Below are positions 44,293 through 53,629 of a DNA stretch of 64,000 nucleotides, in pieces (position 1 is the stretch's first letter; each line of letters opens with the position of its first letter). The notes below the pieces were generated by a model. It saw only the letters and a program-made list of their open reading frames with translations. It searched no databases and was not told where the DNA came from. Source of the DNA: Anaerolineaceae bacterium (lineage in GTDB: Bacteria; Chloroflexota; Anaerolineae; Aggregatilineales; Phototrophicaceae); NCBI GenBank assembly GCA_007693385.1, contig REDR01000131.1, positions 62,001 to 126,000 on the forward strand, in the 5' to 3' direction. Position numbers and translations under genes: made by a program.

Positions 44293-44373
44293 TGGCGTTA
44301 TATCGTCCGATCTTCTTTGATTTGTGTTTGTCGCGTCCATTAAGCTCGTATAGTGCCGGAGATGCTTTGTTCT

Positions 44374-45936
44374 ATGGAAGAGACATTGCAAAAGATTGAC
44401 CTGCACGCTTTGATCGAAAAAGCGGATTGGGCGGTTGTGCGCGAGGTGATCCACAATACACCTTATGCGGAAATCGCTGACGTTTTATTTCAGCTTGACC
44501 TTAAAGATCGCATGGTGTTGTTTCGCCTTCTGCCGCGCAATATCTCGGCGGAAGTATTCGCCCAGCTAGAATACGATCAACAAAATAAACTGCTGGACGA
44601 CCTGACGCTCGATGAGACGCGCTATCTGCTGGCCGAACTCAGCCCGGATGATCGTACCGCCTTATTCGAGGAGTTGCCCGGTCAGGTTACGCAGAAATTA
44701 CTCAATCTGCTAGCGCCGGAAGACCTGAAAGAGACGCGAAAACTGCTCGGCTATCCGCCGGAGAGCGTCGGGCGTTTGATGACGCCGGATTATGTCGCGG
44801 TGCGCCCCGAATGGACGATTGAGCGTGTGCTAGAACACATCCGCAAGCGCGGCAGTGATAGCGAGACGGTCAACGTGATTTATGTGACCGATAAATCATG
44901 GAAATTATTGGACGCGCTGAGCGTGCGCCGCTTCTTGCTGGCCGATGCACAGGCCAAAGTCGAAGACATCATGGACTATGCGTTCGTCAGCTTGACGGCC
45001 ACTGAAGACCGTGAAGAGGCCGTCCGCACGATGGAGCGCTACGATCTGGCGGTGCTTCCGGTGGTCGATACTGGCGGCGTGCTGGTCGGTATCGTCACGT
45101 TTGACGATGTGCTGGACGTGGCCGCCGACGAAGCGACGGAAGACTTCCACAAAGGCGCGGCGATCAGTCCGATACGCGGTAGCTACAAGCACGCGCCGTT
45201 TTCTGCGCTGTACAGCAAGCGCATCGGTTGGTTGCTGGCGCTGGTCTTCGCCAATATTTTCTCCGGCGCGGCCATCGCCAATTTTGAGGACACTATCGCG
45301 GCGAATGTGGCGCTGGTCTTCTTCCTGCCGTTGCTGATTGACAGTAGCGGTAACGCCGGTTCACAGTCTGCCACGCTGATGGTGCGGGCGTTGGCGATGG
45401 GCGATGTTAAGCTGACCGACTGGAGTTCGCTATTCCTCAAAGAGATTTTCGTGGCCGCCGCGCTCGGCTTCACGATGGCGCTGGCCGTCTCCACGATAGG
45501 TATTCTGCGCGGTGGTGTCGAGGTAGCGCTGGTCGTCGCGCTGACGATGAGTCTGGTGGTGGTGGTCGGTAGCACGATAGGTACCGCGTTGCCGTTCTTG
45601 CTGACGCGCTGGAACTACGATCCGGCGACGGCGAGTGCCCCGCTTATCACGTCACTGTCGGATATTTCCGGCGTGCTGATTTACTTCTCGCTAGCGTCAT
45701 TCATTCTCGGCGGTACGGTTGATACGGATGATCCCTGTCTGCCCGAGACGCAGGCCGACGCGATCACCGAGACGCGGTACGTCATGACCTGTGACGCGCA
45801 CGGCGAATTCTGTGTCTACGTCGATACGCACACGCAGACGATAATATCCGCCGAAGAATACGCGCTCCACGACGCGCCCGATCAGGTGTGCGTCATGACT
45901 CTCGGCGACGATGTGCAGGCTGTCGGGGTGCAGTAA
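44374..45936 (+). CDS. mgtE: magnesium transporter MgtE with unusual C-terminal extension
   Basis: Mg2+ channel/transporter of the inner membrane. About 520 residues: an N-terminal superhelical MgtE_N domain with repeats such as EIADVLFQLDLKDRMVLFRL, two CBS domains (about 130-250; MTPDYVAVRPEWTIERVL, DLAVLPVVDTGGVLVGIVTF), and five membrane segments with the ion path LLIDSSGNAGSQSATLMVRA. The family ends near VLIYFSLASFILG (about 445), but here the frame runs about 75 residues further through a Cys-rich, non-membrane tail read from the antisense of the neighbouring ABC gene. A start at 44374 is favoured (GGAG at 12 bases); 44362 or GTG 44353 are possible, with a TATAGT -10 at 44349-44354. 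Confidence 0.9.
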   Translation: MEETLQKIDLHALIEKADWAVVREVIHNTPYAEIADVLFQLDLKDRMVLFRLLPRNISAEVFAQLEYDQQNKLLDDLTLDETRYLLAELSPDDRTALFEELPGQVTQKLLNLLAPEDLKETRKLLGYPPESVGRLMTPDYVAVRPEWTIERVLEHIRKRGSDSETVNVIYVTDKSWKLLDALSVRRFLLADAQAKVEDIMDYAFVSLTATEDREEAVRTMERYDLAVLPVVDTGGVLVGIVTFDDVLDVAADEATEDFHKGAAISPIRGSYKHAPFSALYSKRIGWLLALVFANIFSGAAIANFEDTIAANVALVFFLPLLIDSSGNAGSQSATLMVRALAMGDVKLTDWSSLFLKEIFVAAALGFTMALAVSTIGILRGGVEVALVVALTMSLVVVVGSTIGTALPFLLTRWNYDPATASAPLITSLSDISGVLIYFSLASFILGGTVDTDDPCLPETQADAITETRYVMTCDAHGEFCVYVDTHTQTIISAEEYALHDAPDQVCVMTLGDDVQAVGVQ

Positions 45937-46719
45937 GTACGTGCCACCCGCTTGAATGTCGATGGTGTCCGGCGTGTCGGCTAATCCGCCCAGCCACGCG
46001 CCACTGACGATATTATTCAGTCCCAAAAAACGGGCGACGAATACGGTCTGCGGTTGATTGTACAGTGTCGCGGGTGCGTCGATCTGCTCGATGCGCCCGT
46101 CGTTCATCACCGCCACGCGATCCGCGATGGCGAACGCCTCCTGTTGATCGTGCGTGACGTGGATCGCGGTTAGCCCCACGTCTTTGATGATTTGCCGCAA
46201 ATCCAGTGCCAGCCGTTCGCGTAGCGCGGCATCCAGTGAGCCGAGCGGTTCATCCAGCATCAACAGGCGCGGATTAGGCGCGAGGCTTCGCGCCAGTGCG
46301 ACGCGCTGTTTTTCTCCGCCGGATAGCTCGCTCACGTCGCGTTCGTCGAAGCCCGCCAGCCCGACCATACGCAAAACCTCACGCGCCCGACTCAAGCGTT
46401 CCCGACGCCCGACGCCCTGCATCCGCAATCCGAAGGCGGCATTGTGGATCACGTTCAAATGCGGAAATAACGCGAAGTCCTGAAACATCAACCCGAAGCC
46501 GCGCCGATGTACCGCGACGTCGCGCACGGAGCGCCCATCTAGGCGGATGTCGCCCTGTGCCGGTGGCTCTAATCCGGCGATGGCGCGGAGTAGCGTCGTC
46601 TTGCCGCATCCACTCGCGCCGAGCAGACACACAATTTCCCCCTGCGCGATGGTCAAATTGATGTGATGCAACACCGCCGTTTGATCGTACCGCACCACCA
46701 GATCATGCACCGAAAGCAT
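45697..46719 (-). CDS. ABC transporter ATPase (iron/thiamine/polyamine importer type)
   Basis: A 340-residue importer ATPase. Walker A GASGCGKTT, Q-loop GLMFQDFALFPHLNV, signature LSGGEKQRVALARSL, Walker B LLMLDEPLGSLD and H-loop VTHDQQEA are all intact. After the nucleotide-binding domain a TOBE-like regulatory domain (about 245-335, ending GLRLGQTGIIRINRTAENE) gives the FbpC/PotA length. The last 240 bases overlap the mgtE tail on the other strand. Its start shares one base with the permease gene stop (46719). Substrate not determined. Confidence 0.9.
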   Translation of the reverse strand: MLSVHDLVVRYDQTAVLHHINLTIAQGEIVCLLGASGCGKTTLLRAIAGLEPPAQGDIRLDGRSVRDVAVHRRGFGLMFQDFALFPHLNVIHNAAFGLRMQGVGRRERLSRAREVLRMVGLAGFDERDVSELSGGEKQRVALARSLAPNPRLLMLDEPLGSLDAALRERLALDLRQIIKDVGLTAIHVTHDQQEAFAIADRVAVMNDGRIEQIDAPATLYNQPQTVFVARFLGLNNIVSGAWLGGLADTPDTIDIQAGGTYLLHPDSLHIVAESHDAHLIGRVVERVFFGGYYRLRVRIDVDTEFAVRVTGHDVPRLGDRVGLRLGQTGIIRINRTAENE

Positions 46720-48458
46720 CAGAACTCCCCGATTCCAGCCACGCGCACGCGCTCAATCACGATAAAGCTAGTCGCGCATACCAGCAACAACAGACTGCTC
46801 AGCGCGTAGGCTTCGGCGGATGTCCCCGGCTGGCTCAACAGGCGCTCGATGGCGATGGGGAGCGTCGTGCTTTCCGTGCGGGCGACGAACAACGACGCGC
46901 CGAATTCGCCCATGCTGATGGTGAAGGCGAATGTCGCTCCGACGATCACCCCGCGACTGATGAGCGGCAATTCCACGTACAGCCAGCGCTTATGCGGTGG
47001 CGCACCGAGAACGGCGGCGGCTTCGTGGATGCTCGGCGCGATGCCGCGCAACGCCGGTAACACGCTCCGCACCACAAACGGCAGAGCGACCAGTACATGC
47101 GCTATCGGGATCAATATCCATGAGGCGCGTAAATCCCAGTTGCCGCGCACGGATAGGCCGAAAACGTCATTCAAGCCGCCGCGCACGCCGTTGAAGTCCA
47201 TCGTCAGGATATAGCCGAAGCCCAACGTCACCGCGCTGGTCGCCAGTGGCAACATGAACACCGGATCGAGCCAGCGTCCACTGCGCCCGCGCCGCGCCAG
47301 CAAATACGACGTGAGCAAGCCGAGAATCACGGCGGCTAGCGTGGTCATCAGCGCGAACGTCAGCGAATTCTGGATGATCTCCACCGGCGCGACGCCCAGA
47401 ACATCCTCCATTGAGCGCGGCAGACGCCCGCCGACCGGACGATTTTCTAGCAGGTTGCGGTAGTGGTGCAGGGTGCTTCGCTCCGCGCTGAATGACAACG
47501 AACGCGACACCAGCGCCAGCAATGGCGAGAACAGCAGACCGCCGATGAACGTCACCGTCGCGCCGACGGCCAGCCATTCGCGGCGGTTGCGCGGCTTGCG
47601 GGCGACGCGCCGTGTGCTTTGTAAGTCGGTCTTGATGTCGCGTTGCAGGCGCGTATAGACCGCCATCATGACGAACATCGCGCCGATTTGTACCAGCGAG
47701 AGCGCCGCCGCCACCGGCAGGTCAAACACACTTTGCGCTTGATAGTAGATTTCGACCTCGAGCGTCGCATAACGGAAGCCGCCGAGAATCAACACGACGC
47801 CGAAACTGGTAAACGTGAAGATGAATACCAGCAACGCCGCCGCCGTGATCGCCGGTCTGAGGATGGGCAAGCGCACATACCACCACAGCCGCCACCCCCG
47901 CGCCCCTAGTACCTGCGCCGCCTCTTCCATGCGCGTACTCTGGTTTGCCCAGTAGCCGGTAATCATCCGCAAGGCGACGGCGAAATTATAAAACACATGC
48001 GCGATCAAGATAGCGGTTAGTGTGCGCTGTAGCTGTAACGGCGGGGAATCCAGCAGGAGCAGGCGCATCAGCCCATCGTTCAGCAGGCCATTCGGCCAGA
48101 TCAGCGCCCGAAAAGCCGCCGCGACGACCACCGTCGGCAGGACAAACGGCAGAGTCGCCAGCGCCAGCAAGGTTGATTTCCCCGCGAATTGAAAGCGCGT
48201 GAACACATACGCGCACGGCAGAGCGCAGGCGATGGTCAAGGCGGTGGAGAGCGTCGCCTGCCATACGGTAAACCGGAGCGTGCGCTGGTAGTACGGCGAG
48301 CGCACCACATCCAGCAGGCGCTCCCATTGCAGGACGCCCTCTGGCCGCAAGCTGAGGTCAAATATCGCCGCTAGCGGATAGAAGAAAAACAGCGCCAGAA
48401 ATGCCACCGGAAGCGCATACAGTAACGCCGACGCCCCGCGCTTCAGCCATCGCTCCAT
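46719..48458 (-). CDS. fused ABC importer permease (ThiP/FbpB-like)
   Basis: A 579-residue membrane protein with two permease halves of six segments each. Each half carries an EAA loop that docks the ATPase: EEAAQVLGARGWRLWWYVRL near 185-205 and HEAAAVLGAPPHKRWLYVEL near 470-490. A duplicated permease of this kind is found in thiamine and ferric-iron importers; the segment ISMGEFGASLFVARTESTTL is common to both. No substrate-binding protein gene lies next to it, so the substrate stays open. It lies 12 bases after gyrA on the same strand and may be cotranscribed. Confidence 0.88.
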   Translation of the reverse strand: MERWLKRGASALLYALPVAFLALFFFYPLAAIFDLSLRPEGVLQWERLLDVVRSPYYQRTLRFTVWQATLSTALTIACALPCAYVFTRFQFAGKSTLLALATLPFVLPTVVVAAAFRALIWPNGLLNDGLMRLLLLDSPPLQLQRTLTAILIAHVFYNFAVALRMITGYWANQSTRMEEAAQVLGARGWRLWWYVRLPILRPAITAAALLVFIFTFTSFGVVLILGGFRYATLEVEIYYQAQSVFDLPVAAALSLVQIGAMFVMMAVYTRLQRDIKTDLQSTRRVARKPRNRREWLAVGATVTFIGGLLFSPLLALVSRSLSFSAERSTLHHYRNLLENRPVGGRLPRSMEDVLGVAPVEIIQNSLTFALMTTLAAVILGLLTSYLLARRGRSGRWLDPVFMLPLATSAVTLGFGYILTMDFNGVRGGLNDVFGLSVRGNWDLRASWILIPIAHVLVALPFVVRSVLPALRGIAPSIHEAAAVLGAPPHKRWLYVELPLISRGVIVGATFAFTISMGEFGASLFVARTESTTLPIAIERLLSQPGTSAEAYALSSLLLLVCATSFIVIERVRVAGIGEF

Positions 48459-48469
48459 CGTGCGGCGCT

Positions 48470-51028
48470 TCAGTCTATCAGGTCTTCTTCGGGTGGCGCT
48501 CCGTTACTCTCCGCCGCCGGTGATGATCCCGCGCCGGTGCCGTTGGCGTCGTCCAGCGTATTGTCCGCCAATTCGCGCTCACGCAGTACCGCCATGCCGA
48601 CGACTTCATCTTCTTCGCTCACGTTCATCAGCTTGACGCCCTGCGTGGAGCGTCCGGTTTCGCGGATGTGGTCGAGTCCGGTGCGCAGTACCGTGCCGCC
48701 TCGCGTGATGAGCATGATCTCGTCGGTTTCGCTGATCGCCCGCAGGCCGACAATCGGGCCGGTGCGATCATTGCGTGCTAGCGTCCGCAGGCCGGAGCCA
48801 TAGCGACTCTGTACCGTGTATTGCTCGATGGCGGTGCGCTTGCCGAAGCCGCGACTGGTCACCACGATGATGTGCGTCTTGTCCTCGTCGATGACATCCA
48901 TACCGGCGCACAGATCGCCCTCGCTCAGCTTGATCGCGTTGACGCCGCCCGCCGTCCGTCCCATCACGCGCACCTGTCGCTCGTGAAAGCGGATGCTCTG
49001 TCCCTGCTCCGTGCCGACGACGATATGCTGATCGCCGTTGCTGTACTTCACCCAGCCCAGATAATCCCCTTCGTTGAGCGACATAGCGATCAAACCGCTA
49101 GGCCGCACGTCGGCGAAGTCCTGTAGATGCACACGCTTGATGCGTCCGTGCTTGGTGACCATGACGAAGTGCCAGCCGACTTGATCGAACGACGTGACCG
49201 GCAGAATAGCGGTGATGTGTTCGTCCTGTTCTAATGGCAGGACGGTGTGAATCAGTGTGCCACGATTGGCGCGGCCTGCTTCCGGTATGCGGTACGCCTT
49301 CTGTGAGTACACCTTGCCCTTATCGCTGAAGAATAGCACGGTGTCCTTGCTACTGCTGAAGAAGATGTCTTTGAGGATGTCCTCCTCGCGGGTCGCCATA
49401 CCGCGCATCCCCTTGCCGCCGCGTCGTTGTGCGCGGTATTCGCTGGAGGGCACGCGCTTGATGTAGCCGCTATCGGTCAACATGATGACCACATCTTCAT
49501 CACGCACCAGATCATCCTCGTTGAAATCGGCGTCGCCGTAGATCAGTTCGGTGTTGCGCTCGTCGCCATATTGCTCGGTGATGTCGGTCAAATCATCGCG
49601 GATGACGGCGCGAATCTTCGCCGGAGAGTTCAGCAAGTCCTCAAGGAAGGTGATCCGCGCCAGCACTTCGTCGTATTCGGTTTGTAGGCGCTGACGTTCC
49701 AGCGCGGCCAGACGGCGCAACTGCATCTCAAGGATGGCTTCGGCCTGCGCTTCGGTCAGGTCAAAGCGCGTCATCAACTGGATGCGGGCGGTCTCGGCAT
49801 CCGGTGAGGCGCGGATGGTCTGGATGATCTGATCCAGACTGCTCAGCGCCTTGAGCAAACCTTCCAGAATGTGCGCCCGTGCGCGACGCTTGCCCAGCTC
49901 GAACTCCGAGCGCCGCACGATCACCTCATAGCGATGATCGAGGAAGATGGACAGCGCACGTTTCAGGCTGAGTGTGCGCGGCTCGCTCTTGACCAATGCC
50001 AGCATTTGAATGCTGAATGTGCTTTGTAGCTGGGTGTATTTATACAGGCGGTTGAGGATGGTCTGCGGGGTTGTGCCGCGCTTCAGTTCGACCACCAGCC
50101 GCAAGCCGTCCCGATCACTCTCGTCGCGTAAATCGCGGATGCCCTCTAAGCGTCCGCTACGCACTAGCCCGACGATGCGCTCGATGATGGCGACTTTGCT
50201 GACCTGATACGGGATGGACGTGAAAACCAGCCGTAGGCCGTTCGTGCCTTCTTCGATGTCGGCTTTGCCGCGCACCACGACGCGCCCCTTGCCGGTAGCA
50301 TACGCCTCTTTGAGTTCTTCATTGGCGATGATCTGCGCGCCGGTGGGGAAGTCCGGGCCGCTGACGAACTGCATCAGGTCATCGACGGTGACATCTTCCA
50401 GATGCTCGTAATGGTCAATCAGGTAGATCAGCGCGTTGACGATCTCCCGCAAATTATGCGGCGGGATGCTGGTCGCCATGCCGACGGCGATACCACTCGC
50501 GCCATTCAGTAGCATATTCGGCAGGCGGGCGGGCAATACAACCGGCTCTTGCTGGGTGCCGTCGTAATTATCCTGAAAATCGACGGTATCCATGTTGATG
50601 TCGGCCAGCATCTCCTCCGCGACCCGCGCCATGCGTGCCTCCGTGTAGCGCATCGCCGCCGGACTATCGCCGTCAATACTGCCGAAGTTACCCTGACCAT
50701 CGACCAGCATATAACGCAAAGAGAAATTCTGCGCCATGCGTGCCATCGCATCATAGACGGCGCTATCGCCATGCGGGTGATACTTACCCAGCACTTCGCC
50801 GACGATACGGGCGCTTTTCTTGTAGGCGGTATTAGGCCGCACGCCCATGTCGTGCATCGCGTATAAGATGCGGCGATGTACCGGCTTCATGCCGTCGCGT
50901 GCATCCGGTAACGCCCGCGCCACGATGACGCTCATCGCGTAGTCAAGGTAACTACCGCGCATCTCGTCGTTAATGTCCATCGTTCGCACGACGCCGATGC
51001 TCTGTTCTGTTTCGCTACCGTCTGTCAT
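48470..51028 (-). CDS. gyrA: DNA gyrase subunit A
   Basis: Breaks and rejoins DNA to introduce negative supercoils. The 852 residues include the winged-helix/tower core with catalytic Tyr128 ([10 protein letters not shown]), the quinolone-determining [10 protein letters not shown] with Ser89 and Asp93 both in wild-type form, and a C-terminal beta-pinwheel domain that carries the GyrA box QRRGGKG, which separates gyrase from topoisomerase IV. The tail is Gly/Ser-rich and acidic. No gyrB is in the window. Its leader contains a strong hairpin. Confidence 0.97.
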   Translation of the reverse strand: MTDGSETEQSIGVVRTMDINDEMRGSYLDYAMSVIVARALPDARDGMKPVHRRILYAMHDMGVRPNTAYKKSARIVGEVLGKYHPHGDSAVYDAMARMAQNFSLRYMLVDGQGNFGSIDGDSPAAMRYTEARMARVAEEMLADINMDTVDFQDNYDGTQQEPVVLPARLPNMLLNGASGIAVGMATSIPPHNLREIVNALIYLIDHYEHLEDVTVDDLMQFVSGPDFPTGAQIIANEELKEAYATGKGRVVVRGKADIEEGTNGLRLVFTSIPYQVSKVAIIERIVGLVRSGRLEGIRDLRDESDRDGLRLVVELKRGTTPQTILNRLYKYTQLQSTFSIQMLALVKSEPRTLSLKRALSIFLDHRYEVIVRRSEFELGKRRARAHILEGLLKALSSLDQIIQTIRASPDAETARIQLMTRFDLTEAQAEAILEMQLRRLAALERQRLQTEYDEVLARITFLEDLLNSPAKIRAVIRDDLTDITEQYGDERNTELIYGDADFNEDDLVRDEDVVIMLTDSGYIKRVPSSEYRAQRRGGKGMRGMATREEDILKDIFFSSSKDTVLFFSDKGKVYSQKAYRIPEAGRANRGTLIHTVLPLEQDEHITAILPVTSFDQVGWHFVMVTKHGRIKRVHLQDFADVRPSGLIAMSLNEGDYLGWVKYSNGDQHIVVGTEQGQSIRFHERQVRVMGRTAGGVNAIKLSEGDLCAGMDVIDEDKTHIIVVTSRGFGKRTAIEQYTVQSRYGSGLRTLARNDRTGPIVGLRAISETDEIMLITRGGTVLRTGLDHIRETGRSTQGVKLMNVSEEDEVVGMAVLRERELADNTLDDANGTGAGSSPAAESNGAPPEEDLID

Positions 51029-51059
51029 AGCTATCCCCTAATTATCCTGTAAAACACAA

Positions 51060-51099
51060 ACCACCCGTCGAGTCGCGCAGATAACGGCGCGAAGGTGGT
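51060..51099 (-). promoter_or_regulatory. hairpin in the gyrA leader
   Basis: ACCACC (51060-51065) pairs with GGTGGT (51094-51099) and CGCGC (51074-51078) with GCGCG (51087-51091), an 11-bp interrupted stem that ends 32 bases before the gyrA start codon. There is no T run, so a leader regulatory structure is more likely than a terminator. Confidence 0.5.
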
Positions 51100-51219
51100 C
51101 TGCTATGGGTTCTCATATCGTCAATTATCAGGCTGATTGATCGGGGTGTTCTTTTTGCTGTTCAATGCCCTGTTTTTCACGCAATCCGCCTTGAATCCAA
51201 TGGTGGCATACTCCCCGCA

Positions 51220-51225
51220 ATTATA
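51220..51225 (-). promoter_or_regulatory. candidate -10 of gyrA
   Basis: TATAAT on the minus strand, with TTCGCA at 18 bases upstream. It would give gyrA a leader of about 185 nt containing the hairpin. Confidence 0.38.
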
Positions 51226-51279
51226 CACCAAAATGACGCTATTTGCGAATGTGGCCGCGCCTTGTCCGGGCGCATTTCA

Positions 51280-51310
51280 GCGTAGGCGCAATTCATTGCG
51301 CCGCTACAAA
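51280..51310. repeat. dispersed palindromic repeat, copy 3
   Basis: Read on the minus strand: TTTGTAGCGGCGCAATGA then ATTGCGCCTACGC. The stem GGCGCAAT/ATTGCGCC is perfect. It matches copy 1 (24948-24978) at 23 of the first 26 positions. Confidence 0.7.
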
Positions 51311-51320
51311 CAAACGATCA

Positions 51321-51345
51321 GTAGCGGCGTAGCGTGCGATGCCGG
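51321..51345. repeat. degenerate palindromic repeat, copy 4
   Basis: GTAGCGGCGTAGCGTGCGAT begins like copy 2 (GTAGGGGCGTAGC) but the right arm is decayed. It lies 10 bases from copy 3 in the opposite orientation. Confidence 0.4.
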
Positions 51346-51458
51346 TTATATTGGCAACATGACCGATATAGCACGCCTTGACCGCGCAAAACCTGTAATA
51401 TTTTTTTTACAAGATTTACAAAAATGGTATTTCGCGTCGCTTATGCCGAATTTGCCTA

Positions 51459-51464
51459 TACAAT
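51459..51464 (+). promoter_or_regulatory. candidate -10 of the TPR gene pair
   Basis: TACAAT lies 41 bases before the start at 51505; the -35 at 17 bases is poor (TCGCTT). Confidence 0.33.
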
Positions 51465-51504
51465 ACAAGTATGGATGAAGCGATCAGAGACCAAAGGATA
51501 CCTG

Positions 51505-52641
51505 ATGAAACGCGGACTGATGCTATTGATGATCTTGTTGTTGTTGCCGAACATGGGTGTTCTGGCAGATGCACACGACGACGACGCGACCTATGTCGTA
51601 ACCGTCTACGTCGATTCGCGGTTCAGCCAACCTTCGCAACAGTTGGACGATCTCATCGATATGCTTGAATCCGCTTTGCGAGAACAATCTACCGATCTGC
51701 AACGGGTGATCTTGCAAATAGAGAGCGACCCCGATTTCGCCTATATCATCGTCAATCTCGATCTGTTGGCCGATGCCGACGTGCTCTTCGTTGATATTGA
51801 CCCGATTTACCCGTTCATCGGCGTGTTGCCTTCGGAGAACATCATCGGGCAGATGTATACCGAGTTCCCGCTAGCCGCTTCACCTTCTGATGCGCTATGG
51901 CTGGACATCACCGTATCCGTCGTACTGGCGATGAGCCATTATCTGGTGGGCGAATGTGAGACGACGCTGGCTTATCTGGGGCGGGCGAATATGCTGGCCG
52001 CCAGTCAAGAAGAATTGTTCTATCTGGGGCAACTGGAACAAACCGACGCCTACCTGATGTTTTATCAGGGCGTTTGCTTGCTGATCGAGGAAGATTATCA
52101 GGCCGCTTATGACATCTTCAGCGAGATCATCGCGCTGTACGATGAAAACGGGTTTGACCGTACCCTGTACGGCATGGAAGTCCGGCTGAATCTGGCATGG
52201 GCGGCGTACATGATCGGCGATGTGGATACCGCGTTGGACACCATCGCGCAGGTCATGGGCACACAATTTGACTGGATCGAACTGGACGCGCTACTGATGC
52301 GGGCGCGAATCTACGCGGAAACCGACCAATTCGATCTGGCGCTTAACGATATTTTTCGTGCGGAGCGCGTGCTATTCCCCGATGATTTACATGCCGCACT
52401 GCTTGTCGCTGAATTGCGTATCCGTGCCGGTGATCTGTTCGGCGCGGCGGACGACATCGAACAACTCGAAAAGACCTTTCCCGATTGGCCGGAATTGTTT
52501 TATCTACGTGGATTATTAGCCCGTGCTGAAGGTGACGACATCGCGGCGCTGAGCTATTTTTATACTTATCAGGAAATTGAGCCGGATGGCTATGCCGAAG
52601 AAGTGCAAGCCTATATCGACGCAATAGAAAGTGGGAGGTAA
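51505..52641 (+). CDS. secreted TPR-like protein, first of a tandem pair
   Basis: A 378-residue protein with a signal peptide (MKRGLMLLMILLLLPNMGVLA) and an acidic mature start (DAHDDDATYV). Residues 30-150 are an alpha/beta region with an Asp/Ile-rich pattern (LDLLADADVLFVDIDPIYPF); from 160 on, helical pairs repeat in TPR fashion (LYGMEVRLNLAWAAYMIGDV, LLMRARIYAETDQFDLALND, PELFYLRGLLARAEGDDIAA). It has AAAGGAT before the start. The next gene has the same plan and follows after 4 bp. Probably a protein-binding scaffold outside the membrane; partner unknown. Confidence 0.75.
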   Translation: MKRGLMLLMILLLLPNMGVLADAHDDDATYVVTVYVDSRFSQPSQQLDDLIDMLESALREQSTDLQRVILQIESDPDFAYIIVNLDLLADADVLFVDIDPIYPFIGVLPSENIIGQMYTEFPLAASPSDALWLDITVSVVLAMSHYLVGECETTLAYLGRANMLAASQEELFYLGQLEQTDAYLMFYQGVCLLIEEDYQAAYDIFSEIIALYDENGFDRTLYGMEVRLNLAWAAYMIGDVDTALDTIAQVMGTQFDWIELDALLMRARIYAETDQFDLALNDIFRAERVLFPDDLHAALLVAELRIRAGDLFGAADDIEQLEKTFPDWPELFYLRGLLARAEGDDIAALSYFYTYQEIEPDGYAEEVQAYIDAIESGR

Positions 52642-52645
52642 CGCC

Positions 52646-53614
52646 ATGCGTTTGACCGTCTGTGTTATTTTTATTCTCTGTCTGGGTGTGATGACTGTTT
52701 ATGCTGACGACGCCGATGACGATGCGCCCGCCGAACCAACCGCGATCACGCTATCTTACTTCAACGCAGTGGACGACACCACATTTGACCGATACATGAT
52801 GGAATTGATGTTCGGCCTGCTCGACTATGATCTGGAATTGCAGATCGTTGATTATGATGCCGATGACCCGATGGTGCATGTCCTGTTACAACCGGCGACA
52901 TCACGCGACGATCAGCGCGACAACGTGACATATATGCTGAATTTGCTACAAACGCCGTTCAGTGAGCTATCACACGGCATCGCACCGACGCTGACCGAGC
53001 GGGCGGTCATCTTCAGTGCTGATCCGGTGCCCAGCGCGACATTCACCCTGTCTATCTTGCTGATGCTGATTGAGGATTGCGAGAACGCGGTCAAGCTGTA
53101 CGATGATTTAGAAGTCGCCTCATCGTCCCCTATCTGGCGCGATCATTTGATCTTTCATCGCGGGCATTGTTCGCTGTTGGATGAAGAATACGCATCGGCG
53201 GTGACGTATTTTCAGTCTGTGCTGTACGCGCCCACCGGTGATTATTACTGGGCGTCGGCGCTGAATCTATCTTACGCTTATCTGTTCAACGAACAGCCGC
53301 ACGAAGCCCGCGCTATGTTGGCGGCCATCGGGCAGGACTTGCCGGTGTGGTCTACGCAGTACAGCGAGGTGATGACGCGACGGGCGGCGCTATACGTCGC
53401 GCTCGATGACATGCCCGCCGCGCTGGAGAGCATCGCCGCCGCTTTCACCGTCGATCAACTGTACCGTCCGGCGTTTTACCAGCGCGGCGTGATTCTAGCG
53501 GCGCTAGGCGACACCGACGCGGCGCGTGATGATATGCTGATGTATCTGGAATTGTTGCCGCGTGGCATTTACGCTGAACAGGCGCAGGACTTTCTGGATA
53601 ATATCGGCGGTTAG
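52646..53614 (+). CDS. secreted TPR-like protein, second of a tandem pair
   Basis: A 322-residue protein with a signal peptide (RLTVCVIFILCLGVMTVYA), an acidic mature start (DDADDDAPAEP), a region with similar layout to its neighbour and C-terminal TPR-like helices (LIFHRGHCSLLDEEYASAVT, AFYQRGVILAALGDTDAARD). The ribosome-binding site GGGAGG fixes the start at 52646. It looks like an old duplicate of the upstream gene: a Cys in the first helix of the repeat region (EDCENAVKLY against GECETTLAYL) and a Cys after it (GHCSLL against GVCLLI) match in position. Its stop codon lies within a hairpin. Confidence 0.75.
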   Translation: MRLTVCVIFILCLGVMTVYADDADDDAPAEPTAITLSYFNAVDDTTFDRYMMELMFGLLDYDLELQIVDYDADDPMVHVLLQPATSRDDQRDNVTYMLNLLQTPFSELSHGIAPTLTERAVIFSADPVPSATFTLSILLMLIEDCENAVKLYDDLEVASSSPIWRDHLIFHRGHCSLLDEEYASAVTYFQSVLYAPTGDYYWASALNLSYAYLFNEQPHEARAMLAAIGQDLPVWSTQYSEVMTRRAALYVALDDMPAALESIAAAFTVDQLYRPAFYQRGVILAALGDTDAARDDMLMYLELLPRGIYAEQAQDFLDNIGG

Positions 53615-53629
53615 CGTTTAACCGCCGAT
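53603..53629. terminator. perfect hairpin spanning two convergent stop codons
   Basis: ATCGGCGGTTA (53603-53613), loop GCGTT, TAACCGCCGAT (53619-53629): a perfect 11-bp stem that includes both the TPR gene stop (53612-53614) and the stop of the convergent small membrane protein (53618-53620). No T run follows on either side; it may act as a bidirectional 3' end or RNA stabiliser. Confidence 0.55.

Larger units (their letters stand above)
51029..51504. other. long divergent intergenic region between gyrA and a TPR gene
   Basis: About 476 bases without a convincing gene. From left to right it holds the gyrA leader hairpin (51060-51099), a gyrA -10 candidate (51220-51225), a 20-base motif repeated at 53885, two palindromic repeat copies (51280-51345), an A/T-rich tract with eight T (51403-51410 area) and a -10 for the TPR gene (51459-51464). 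Small open frames across it have no ribosome-binding site and no recognisable protein. Confidence 0.6.

Noticed and set aside
44353-44373. GTG or ATG starts of mgtE upstream of 44374.
   Set aside because: The -10 TATAGT and the GGAG overlap them, leaving no room for a leader unless translation is leaderless; 44374 is the more usual choice.
51137-51478. Open frame of 113 codons on the plus strand between gyrA and the TPR gene.
   Set aside because: No ribosome-binding site, odd composition, and it covers promoters and repeats.
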